Position numbers and translations under genes: made by a program. Below are positions 54,428-64,000 of a stretch of DNA of 64,000 nt, in pieces. Origin of the DNA: Chiua virens (Eukaryota; Basidiomycota; Agaricomycetes; Boletales; Boletaceae); NCBI GenBank assembly GCA_019787685.1, contig JAHNUO010000039.1, positions 1 to 64,000 on the forward strand. Direction: 5' to 3'. The notes beneath the pieces were generated by a model, which did not search any database, was not told the DNA's origin, and saw only the letters and a list, made by a program, of their open reading frames with translations. Each line of letters starts with the position of its first letter. Within the stretch, counting starts at the first letter, position 1.

Positions 54428-56518
54428 CTAAGGCCTATTCACTCCCTTCCATATCGCCTCCGCACATTCCAACGATTCCAGCCATTCTGCCGCATGATAT
54501 TTCGCCCTTCGATACGGCCACTGTTCCACTTCTAATGACCCGTCTTCCTCCGACCTGATCACCGTCCAGACACTCCCATCAATACGTACCACCCGGACAT
54601 TCGGGAATCCGTGTTCGACTACACTCAACACGGATCGGATCGGCATGTTCGTGATACCGATATACCGCAGCAGAGGCGGCATTCCTGTCCGCAGTTGCTG
54701 CACGGGGTCAGACAACGACATGCAGGAACGCAAAAGACACACATTCATGAAAGAGACCAGGTCCTCTGTGACCGCGGGCGACACATCGAGTGTCAGTGCC
54801 TGCACCGTCCGCGGGACCAACCATCCCGCCAACGACGGGGATAAATCCCTCGGATATGTGATCGAAAGGCTGCTCAACTTGGACAACACAGGAAGCACGC
54901 CCCACGCCGACGCGTCGAACCCGATCCGTCGCGCTTCCGACGGTGGGACGAGTAGATGATACGTTCGCAGTTGCGTTCGCTCGCGGAGGAATTCGGAAAT
55001 GGTCGGACAAAGCTCGCGGTCGACCACATGTCGATGGAGGGCAGTAATCGTCAGCGAAAAGTGGCGAAGGAATGGGAGTGCAGTCCGGTATTTGCGGAAC
55101 AAGGATGACGGCGTGCATTCCAGTGTCCCCGAGAGCATCAGGGACTCAAGTTGATCACCGTTCGCAAGGATCTCCGAAAAGACCTGTGTGTCTGCTGAAA
55201 AACAGCCATTGAATTCGATTTGGGTCAGATGGTGGACAGAGATCGCCTCTGCGGGGAATCGCCAATGCGGATTGTTGATCGACAGCGAACGAAGCACATC
55301 TCGACTCTGCGCTAGAAATGCATGCACGGACAAAGAGCTAACATCGTCCGAACTGATGGCAAAGTGTGTCAGGTGTTTGAAGACAGGCACATTGATGTCA
55401 ACAGTATGATTGGCCACTCTGTGCCATTGTCAATCGCATTGACAGAAAAATCAGTGAAGAAGCCTACACGAGCGAAAGGCGTTGTAGCCGTGGATTATAC
55501 GCATGCACTGTTTGCAACATCCGTGGAATCAGCTCGTTGTTTCCAGAGCAATGCAACTTGCGAAGATTCGACAACTTTGGAAGCGCGTTCATGAGCATAC
55601 CTATGACGGCGTTCAATCACACCCATCGCCCAACGAGAATCTAGCCATACCAATTTGGAATGTCAACGGTTGCGTGTCATCGTAGGAGACAGCAAAGATA
55701 CTCAAACTGCGGATGTGACCCGCGAAATGCGGGTCGACCAATATCCTCGTGAGTATGTCTGCACTGCGTTGGTAATGCCAGGCATCAATATCTTGATCCA
55801 CGCTTGCCCCCTGCACAGGTCGAACACGATCCTCGATCCCACTCGGTTCCACAGACGCCGTGAGGTGGAGGTCAATCTCACGAAACAGCAACTGGCTTGC
55901 AATGCGCGAGAGCGCATTTGGGACGAGCAACAGCGACTTGAGGTCGCGTTTCGGAAGGAACAGCGTAATCTCCCGCCACACTTCGGGTGAGAAGCGGGGC
56001 GGGCAATCAGGCTCTCTAAGAAGCTACGACAGCGATGAACGAACGTCCACTCTGGGGCGACAATGCGTACCATCTCAGGGCGGAGATGTTGTGATTGGAT
56101 AATCGCTTTGACGTCCTGGTTTTCGGGATCGACCGTCAACACGGAGTGGAGATCTACCCATGATGTCAGGAGGGCTCAGACAGACCACGATAGCGCTGAC
56201 CTTGCTGGGCAGACGTGCGGTAACCCGCAGCGAGCCTGCCTTTGGCGCGCAGCAACAGTGCGCGCGAGATGCTGGCGGTGGGCAAGTTGGGGACTTGTAA
56301 CAGTGACTGAACAGCATTTTCCATGGTCGTGCGACAGCTGTGTTAAATAACACATGAGGAAATATCTCGGAGAAAGATGGTGCTATCATTGTAACCCACC
56401 CTTGGATGGGCAAATGCTGCAGCGCATGCAGGAGGACATCGGTTTTTTGAGTGTCGTTCAGGTTCGCAGTGACGTCGCGGATGCTCGCGTCCAGAATACG
56501 GGGATTGAATAGACTCAT
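54428..56518 (-). CDS. F-box protein with N-terminal TPR-like region
   Basis: ATG 56518 starts SLFNPRILDASIRDVTANL and a helical region. Exons near 56335-56205 (NLPTASISRALLLRAKGRL, then AAGYRTSAQQ) and 56145-56060 (VDPENQDVKAIIQ) resemble degenerate TPR helices. An F-box follows near 55985: EVWREITLFLPKRDLKSLLLV, with SRIASQLLFREIDL. Then HYQRSADILTRILVDPHFAGHIR. The C-terminal exon 54428-55417 is a leucine-rich, LRR-like region (LPVLSKLSSLSITYPRDL) that ends WKGVNRP. F-box proteins link substrates to the SCF ubiquitin ligase; the LRR part would choose the target. Exact exon borders between 55418 and 56300 were not all resolved. It lies 100 bases downstream of the velvet gene start on the same strand. 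Confidence 0.75.
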
Positions 56519-59500
56519 CGCAGAACCGCGGGCAAACGAGAAGAGAGTGCGAGGGACCGGATAGTATACTTAAGGGACGCAATGCGGCCAGTGGGATGTA
56601 ACCGTCACAATTTCCAACTTCGCCAACAGTTCCGCCAGTTTCTCAGGCGCTCTCGCCGCAGAGCAACGAAGCAACAGAGCATCCAGAACGTGTCCCTTGA
56701 AGAAGAATGTGAACATACTATGTGCTCTTCCAGAACGCGATACAAATCTCACCAGACCGCGCTTTGATAGATCACTGCGTAGTAAACTAGACCCGAACGG
56801 CAATTCAGCCTCATGTGCAAACAAATTGGGCCAGAGCGTGCCTCGGCGGCGGGAGTCGGCGCGACCGCGAAACCATTATGTAATACAATCAACTATTTAC
56901 ATTTGTTTGCCTTAGCTACCACACCGATTCGTAGTGAGTAGTGAACATAAACATTGTCTCTATGTCATCTAGGGAGGTTACTTGGAATACTCCAATAAAG
57001 GTGCGATTACCGCTGGACAGCAGCGTGACGTGGATCTGGATCACAAAGCGGATTGCAGCCCGTGGTTGCTCTCTTGACATCTCTGTTTTGGAAAGATAAG
57101 CCTCCGACAGCGACCCCTGCTCGATTGGGACGTCATGTGGAACTGTCGACAGACGGCGTTCGTATCGTCATGCATCGACCAATCCCACCGCTGGAAGCAA
57201 TAGTGTCAGCGATAAGTATGGCTCGTGGAGGTGAGGAACTCACCAAATGGCCTGCAGAACGTGAGGGGGTGTTTACTTGAAGCAGGAGGCCCCTCTATGA
57301 GCACCCTACTCACCACGCCAGCGATGATCTCCGAGTTCGGGGTCTGAACCCCGGTCTCCCCTCTACAGAATCAGTGCATTATTTGCTTTGACCTCAGCAA
57401 GGTGAAACGGCGACTTGGATATGATTCCCTTGGCGCCCTTGCCACAACAACAGATCACATATTACATACAATCCACGACCACGACCAGGCGTATGATCGT
57501 GTAATAGGGAATCGGTATCCCCATCCACCACCACTCGCCTGCCGATGTGATCAGGACATCACCAGATGGATCTACGTGGCTCCAATTATTCCGATTCGAA
57601 GAGAGTGGATGGCTATACGCACCTCCTCGAAAACGTGATGGGCTGCATGTTCACAGAGATTTGAGCCAACACCAGCCTCGCAATCAGAAATATCCCCGTA
57701 AAGAGAGGATCGTAAACCCGGCGATAACGTAACGCCACTAGGTCCACCCCGCCTATTTTCCGATCCTGTTTCGGTCGCGTACTTGACTTGCCACCAACAA
57801 TAGTGCGTTTTAAGTGGAACAATGGCGTTGTAGTCTGATCCTAGGAAGTCGCCTTCCGTGGTCCCCCGGTCCCGGGACGGATAATAACGGACCAAACCCA
57901 GTCGACAATAGTGAGTAGTCGAATTCCCACCCAGTCCGACTGAAGCGCACGCTAGGCTCAATTACTCGATGACATACTCGCCGTGATCGAGGGGTTATTT
58001 GTACGTGTAACAAAGCGATATTTGTCGCATCGAAGCCAAACGTGTGAGAGCACAAGATCGCTTTTGCTCGTCGATGAATAAGACGATTGGATATTTGACA
58101 CTAGTAGAAGGTCACTTACTGGCCGTGTGTCGTTATTGATGGGCCTATCTCTTTTTGGAGCGTCAGTAAGCTGAACATGCGTAAAGACGGGAATGAAACG
58201 TGTATTGAAGCATACGACGACTTAGTTTCCGGGCACATGTGATTTGGCTTCTTCGTCGCTTGTTTAGGAACGATAGAAAGCAAGATAGCGACCGCCTGGG
58301 TCTCACTGGAAGAGTCCATCATCTACATGCCATGTCTGGCCAATCGTAGGTCGCGGAGAAGCTAGGCCGTAAGTGCGTCGTTAGTGGTACCGAAACGAGT
58401 AGTCTGGCCACTGCGAATATACTCACTCCACAGTGTGTCAAGCTTCCTTCCGCCCAATTATAACGCAAAGGGAGAAGTACGTGATGCCTAAATTAGGATC
58501 TGAGGAAGTCTCGCTGAGGACACGATGGACTGAATGAAAGCTACCACCTGATTTAAAGGTCGGACTGCAATTGGGCCGATTTGGATTTCATTTTGCGGTC
58601 AGCACTAATTCGCAGGGTCCTGACAGCGGCCAGGAACGCTACAAGATCACACTTTGCGATGATCAAGCTTCTTTTTCTAGAACGATAAGTCGCCACAAGC
58701 ATATCGCGGCCCCCTCATTGGTCCGCGATTCGGAATTAAAACCCCTATTCGGATTAGCACCTTACTAGCTTGTAAGACTCACAAGCGAAGATGAAAGATG
58801 TATATACTTCACTGCCTCGGGCACGCTCGCCAAGACTATGGCCATTTGCAGGAGTTTGTGGGGTATGGACCCGAACTTATCTGGTCAACCCCTGTCTTGT
58901 CACGCGGTGTCCCAAGGACACCACCAAGCAGCGTGCACGATGCGGCGTTCCACTCCACTGGCAGTGCGTTCTCGATGGCGTCTGGTCACCTCTGGGTCGT
59001 TTGTCATGCGCATCAAGCCACCAGCTTGGCTAATGAGTACGCCACTTCTTCACGTGATTATGTATGTATTTCCAGTGTCCCCAGTTTTGATCTGATGCAT
59101 ATGCCGTCACGGGAGTCGTAGAGCTTGCTGTGAGACGGTTCGGCGGAGGCACTTCCAAATGGAGAGTATGCATCCGGGTGAGTAAAGGCTTGATTGCGAG
59201 CCATCTGGAAGGGAGATCGACACATCACGTTGGATGGCATTTGGCGGACATAGGCGTTGATGGGTGACCAGGAAAGGATAGTGTAGGGAACACGCGGCGA
59301 AGAACAGTCGCCACACTAAGGGATTAGCACCGGTGAAAGGACGGTTGGGATTTCTTTTAGGATGGGCGCCGGGCCGCACGGTGGGCCGTTTCGACGCTTC
59401 GGCATCTATATATTTGAATAAGCGGTGGGATGGAAACGTGATCATGGGTAGAGCTGTGCAGTTCAGTACGTGTTTCGGGTTGTGCCTTGGGTCACCCTAG

Positions 59501-60142
59501 TCACAAGTTGTCATGGCGGTCAAGTTTACCTGTGGACCGAGGAGAAGAGGGGATACAGACTGGGGGAGGTTTCCTGATTGAGGGCGAGTCGCGCGGTCAT
59601 TTCGCGTTAAAGGCTGGGGCTGAGGAAGCCTCGAGGCAGAGATTGAGGGGTCCCGTGATGACGGTTCAGTAATGAAGAATTGATGGAGAATTCCTTAAAT
59701 GATCGAGCCGTGGATGGAGCACACACACACAGGAACGGATCAGGGTTGAGGGTATCTCCTGGAGCCGGTGCGAATGGAACTGGCCGGGTCGGTTAATGGC
59801 ACAGCAACAGTGTGAGTTGTCGAGGACAAAGAGAGTACACGGGGCCTGTCGGCTGCGGTATACCGGTACGAGACCAGTGATTTGGGTACAAGTGACGATA
59901 TATAGACTACTACCAGGTTCTAGCGAGAGCTGTAGATATTGGCAAACTTCCAAACGGAGGTGGTAGGAATAATCGGGGTTTCAGCCTGTCAACAAATTTG
60001 CAACGTGCGCTGAATCTTTTTGGGATCTCATCTTTTTTTTTCGTTGCCGGTATCTCTTATACCAAGTCCTGTGAGTCACAACACCCCTCAAGCCCTCGAT
60101 CGCTTCGACCTTCTGAACGAACTCGCGCTTCTCTATCTGTTC
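56519..60142. other. Long stretch without a confident gene
   Basis: Several open frames of 60-130 codons occur on both strands, for example minus 56570-56824 (Leu/Arg/Ser-rich), minus 57572-57961, plus 58798-59121 and minus 59107-59445. None shows a known motif together with consistent splice structure. A T-arm-like palindrome (GGGGTTCAGACCCC on the minus strand) lies near 57340 but no tRNA fold accompanies it. Confidence 0.4.
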
Positions 60143-62870
60143 ATGCCATCCATTGTCAACCTCAAGTTCAAGGTATCTCTCTTGTTTTATGCCACCGCAG
60201 TCCACTCGCTGACCCTTGTCCCAGGGTAACAAATCCTTTGTCGCATTTTCTAATCTAAGCGACTCCGAGTCGCTCACAAAGACATGGAAGGTATGTTTTT
60301 GATCCCTCGCCTAGATCTCCCCCTGTTCATATCCAATAGGTCTGCACCAAAGTCGCCAGCTACCTCGAACAGGGCCAGCGTCTGGAGAACTTGAGCTGGC
60401 GTCTCTGGCACCTTCAGAATCTCATCGTCGACTCTGACAACGCAAAGTCGAAGCGCGAGTTCAAAAAGCTCTCCAAGAACATGGGCGACAAACTCGACAA
60501 GGAGAAGGGCAGGTTCGTTCTCCCTCTCTCCTCTTCGCCGCCCTATACCCTGACGTTTCACCCCAGAAGCATCGAGGAGCTTGAGGCTCCCGATTTCAAA
60601 CGCAATGCATCCACAGATCTCATTCGCCAGCGTGCTGTCGAGAGAGAGCGCAGCCGCGAGGCCAGCCAAAACGCCAAGCCTGGAACTATCAAACGCATGC
60701 AATTCACTTTCTCCGTCGACCAACCCACTCCTCCAACCCCAAATACCGCCGTCCCAAAGCCTGATCTCAGACCCTCTGCAGAATTCAAGGAAACTTCCAT
60801 TCGACGTGGCCGTCAGGCCACTCGTACCTACGTCGCTAGCGACGATTCCGCCCATGACACAGACGCTTCGGCAGGCTCCCGCAAGCGCAAATGCCCCACT
60901 GACGAACAGCCTTTCCTTCGGTTCCCGTCTCTGTTCTCTAACGATTTCGGTCCATCTGCGTTACTCTCTGTACAGCCATCCCTCTCCAGTGCCATGAATT
61001 ACGGAGAAGACATCACTAACACTTTTTCACGTGGTCTCAGCATCCTCCGTCCTACCATTGAGCTACCTCTTGACGAGATCCTTAGCAGCGTCGATCCGAC
61101 AGACGATATTTTCCCTTCTTGTCTCATGGCCCAAAATGACTCCATCTCCACTGCTGATCCCGACATTACGATGCAAGAGTCCATCCTTCCTAGTTTGCCC
61201 ATCCCGGAGACGCGATCTTCTAGCAACGACAGCGAATCAATCGCTTCCTCTCTCCCCCTTCCCCAGCCCGCTAAGGAAACCCCTCCTCAGACTATCTCCC
61301 CGGCCAAGCTTGGGCCCAGCGCGGGAACTCGGGCCAACGCCCCAAACAATCGTCCCAACCTCACGGTGAAGACACAGTCCGCTCCCACTACACGCTCATC
61401 TGGTCCTAGTGCCACGGCCACCAGCGTCAATTCCGTTGTCCTTCGTGGGAACAACAACTCCGCTCCTGGCGGGGTCAAGGCTGAATGCTCGAACTGTGGC
61501 GCTACACATACGCCTCTTTGGCGCCGTGGTCTTAACGACGAGTTGAACTGCAACGCCTGTGGCCTGTACTGCAAACTGGTATACTCTCTTTCTCGATCAC
61601 GATTCCTTCCAGGAACTGAATATTTCATAGCATAAGCGCCCACGCCCAAAAAGTATGCGCGCCAACCATGGGGAGAGTCGCACTCAAGCGGCTCCTCGTC
61701 AAGAAGTGGTTGACGTCATCGGTGGGTTCCCTCGGTACATGCGAAACACCTCTCAGCTCAGTGGAGCAGTCGGCACAGCTCAATGCTACAACTGTCATAC
61801 CACAGCGACACCGCTCTGGAGGAAGGACGACGAGGGTAAGACAGTTTGCAATGCGTGAGTATCTTTGTCCATGGTCCCTTTGAACACAACTAACGCAAAG
61901 GGGTATGTGACATCAGATGCGGCTTGTAGTGAGTAGCATTTTTGTTCGATCTGCCGTTGGCTAAACCATAATCTCCCCCAGTTATAAATTGCATGGGTCA
62001 GCACGACCAATTTCCATGAAATCGGATGTAATTCGTAAGCGTTCGCGCCATGACGCTCGGCGCACCGGTCCGGACTCCTCCGAGACCCCATCTGCCAGTC
62101 CTGGAGCAAGTCGCCGGACTTCACCCACTGTGGAGCCCTCCCCAACCCTTGCACCGGACTCGACCACTCAGCCGACTTATGATTACAGTGAAGAACCGAC
62201 CACCCAGAGTACATCGTCCGAGCTCCTGGGAGCACTTGGGCCCGACACACAGAACACGGGTTATAATAACCAATCGAACTACACCCACATATTTAATCCG
62301 TTCCCTGGTCCCTATCATCCTGACTACTTGAGTCAGGCCTTCCAGACACCTCCTGATGCACTTCCGTTCTCAAGCGTGGAGACTCTGGAAACGGAGCTTG
62401 CCACAAATAACGAGCAGAGAACGACGAAGCGTCGTCGCATGAGCACGGATTCGGCATCGGAACCCCCTTCCTCCGCAGTCTCGTTTTCCTCCTACGCGGA
62501 CTCATACTCGGGCCATTCCTCCACTGCATCCCACTCTCGTCGCTCCTCAATGGATTTCCCGTTTTTCTCTTCGTACAGTGTCTTCCGCGGGTCTGGGAAT
62601 GCGTTTTGGCACCCGCCAACACTCCCCGCTGATCGGTCTCCTCAACTTATTCACCCTCCCATGCTTCCAGCCGAGGATTCCCCGATGGACTTTTTGCACC
62701 CCCCGATGCTCCCGCAGGACGAAGACAATTTCTTCGCCACCTACCTCCACCCCCCCATGCTGCTCCCCGCGGAAGATTCTAACATCCAGCACCAGCATCA
62801 GCAGCAGAACCAGCAGGGCTATAATCCCACCCAAGCAGACTTTTATGATTCCGCCATGCAAACCTTTTAA
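60143..62870 (+). CDS. GATA transcription factor with two zinc fingers
   Basis: Exons 60143-60172, 60225-60290, 60340-60512, 60567-61578, 61631-61854, 61917-61928 and 61982-62870 join over exactly 802 codons. Residues about 15-85 form an AreA/Nit2-type N-terminal block (DUF1752-like): TKTWKVCTKVASYLEQGQRL, ENLSWRLWHL, KSKREFKKLSK. Two GATA fingers follow: CSNCGATHTPLWRRGLNDEL with NCNACGLYCKLHKRPRPK, and CYNCHTTATPLWRKDDEGKT with CNACGLYYKLHGSARP, then a basic RKRSRHDARR tail. The C-terminal 280 residues are Ser/Pro/His/Gln-rich, with three HPPMLP-like repeats. The exon 61917-61928 is only 12 bases and encodes part of CGLY in finger 2. It is a nuclear DNA-binding regulator; nitrogen, iron or light control are all possible for this class. 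The start was chosen as the first ATG joining in frame. Confidence 0.93.
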
Positions 62871-64000
62871 TGGACATTCCGCGACACTTTGCATTCAGGT
62901 TTCCACTCGGGTTTCCTCCATCTTTATCTCTCTCTCCTATTTTCCATTGCCCACGTAGATCGCCCACAAAAAAACCGTTTCCGTCTCACCGAGCTGTATC
63001 ATTGCAGATCATGTTGCACTCATTTTCTTGCCACGACGCATCCCCTTCATACTTTCTTCTTTTCTCACTTGCCATATATATTTTGATGCATAACCTCGAT
63101 GGGCTCTCCTTTTCTGTACGACGCGGTTGTAACGGTTGTATCTGTTGTGTTGCCTCATGCGAAGGGCTTCGCGGTTCAAGCCCCCAAATAGTATTTATTG
63201 TTCACGTTCTACATACTATCATTTGTCATTCGCGCGTTGTGTGGCCCATCTCCCTTTTTCCGTTGTCGCTTGATCCATCCACGTTGAACACTTATTACAT
63301 ATCATGTAGCAACCCCCTTTCTCGCGCTGGCAATATATCACCAACCTCGTCCACGGACTACTCGGGTTTTCATTCGGTGCTTATACTGTATTGATATACT
63401 AATCGGTGTTCCGATCTGCGCAATTCTGGAACATGGCGTCGCCTTTGAGTGTTGATCCACTCGGTGATCCTATTCCGTTATACCATGCTCCTATGGCTCA
63501 CGTACTGTCGATGCAATGGCGCCAGCAACTTGGTGCACCAATGGCCTCCCATCAGTCCCATGCGCTTCGACAGGTAGCGATTCTGAGATCCCGTTTTATT
63601 GCCGACATCAAGACATCGGCCGAAAGTGCCTACGCCACGGACGACCGTGACATCTTGCCTGCTTCGCTTCTGCACTGTTTCAAGGCGTCGCTGTCATGGC
63701 CAACGGGAACACGTTCCGCTCGCCCTTCCGCGCGCATGCGAGCCGTCACCCGTCACCCGTCACGGTTGGGCTTGTGGTTCGCGCCCAAAACAAGAACCGT
63801 GACCGTCCAGATCGAACATCGAACGAACATCAAACCAGTAGACATCGAAGCCACCCCTGAGGAAGCGCGTTGGCGCCAGTGCGGACACACGCCCCGGGTA
63901 TGTGCGGATGATCCCATCCACCATCGTGGCTCAAGGAGGGATCCGCCGTGCAGTCGCCCGCTCGGACGAATTAGGATGATGTGATGGATCGGTCGTCCCG
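62871..64000. other. 3' flank of the GATA gene, no confident gene
   Basis: Positions 62871 to about 63400 are T/C-rich and likely include the 3' UTR. A 193-codon plus frame (63406-63984) has no known motif and unusual Arg/Pro content; I do not call it a gene. Confidence 0.4.

Noticed and set aside
57325..57375. Possible tRNA on the minus strand (GGGGTTCAGACCCC looks like a T-arm)
   Set aside because: The loop has the wrong length and no acceptor, D or anticodon arms can be built around it.
58798..59121. 107-codon plus frame as a gene
   Set aside because: No known motif, no splice context and two other overlapping frames are equally open.
63150..63200. GGTTCAAGCCCC resembling a tRNA B box
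   Set aside because: No A box or cloverleaf pairing nearby; isolated B-box-like words are common.

Overview
The window looks like nuclear DNA of an Agaricomycete (mushroom-forming basidiomycete). Coding exons are split by short GT-AG introns of about 45-90 bases. The recognisable families fit that group: a velvet-domain regulator, a two-finger GATA factor with an AreA/Nit2-type N-terminal block, an F-box protein, an HNH_2 protein, a Kre9/Knh1-like secreted protein, a UstYa-like (DUF3328) protein, an agaricomycete seven-helix membrane family, a G-domain (P-loop) protein and a KDZ-type transposase. No prokaryotic features, CRISPR arrays, rRNA genes or convincing tRNA genes were seen.

Layout. 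1-4.6 kb: gene remnants and a solo LTR of family A (1622-2228). 4.67-9.01 kb: a complete, pol-less LTR element of family B (TSD GTACG) with a sense gag and an antisense gene. 9.0-24 kb: a degraded host region containing a broken segmental duplication (about 9.6-17.1 kb against 19.8-24.0 kb), a G-domain gene with an extraordinary chain of one-codon microexons (15.1-16.1 kb), and an F-box-like gene. 24-27 kb: two tandem seven-helix membrane genes, one intact. 28.1-28.8 kb: a UstYa-like gene. 29.5-48.7 kb: a nest of transposable elements. It holds an uncharacterised gene cut by a solo LTR, a gag-only family-A element (33115-38887) that itself carries two solo LTRs (families B and C), a KDZ transposase gene cut by another family-C solo LTR, and a chromodomain Ty3/gypsy element (family D, 41760-48657, TSD TATAT). 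49-64 kb: a quieter gene-bearing arm with HNH_2, velvet, F-box and GATA genes.

How parts work together. Families B and D both show a Tf1-like self-priming layout: TATA box, predicted cap site 34-35 bases downstream, and the first 11 transcript bases complementary to a site 2 bases after the 5' LTR. All 16 differences between the LTR pairs of the three two-LTR elements are transitions, and the D pol gene is broken by three TGA codons plus one 2-base frameshift; this fits methylation- or RIP-like C-to-T decay. The element with mismatched flanks (33115-38887) joins two different broken genes and probably formed by recombination between two copies. The velvet and GATA genes are intact host regulators whose exon models close in frame over 841 and 802 codons.

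The strongest candidates for something new are (1) the microexon/tandem-intron array in the G-domain gene, (2) the antisense zinc-cluster-like gene carried by a retrotransposon whose own DNA is saturated with CTCCG/CGGAG, and (3) the roughly 900-base ATG-free leader with a long open frame and a small membrane ORF ahead of gag in family D. All assignments come from reading the sequence; no database search was run.
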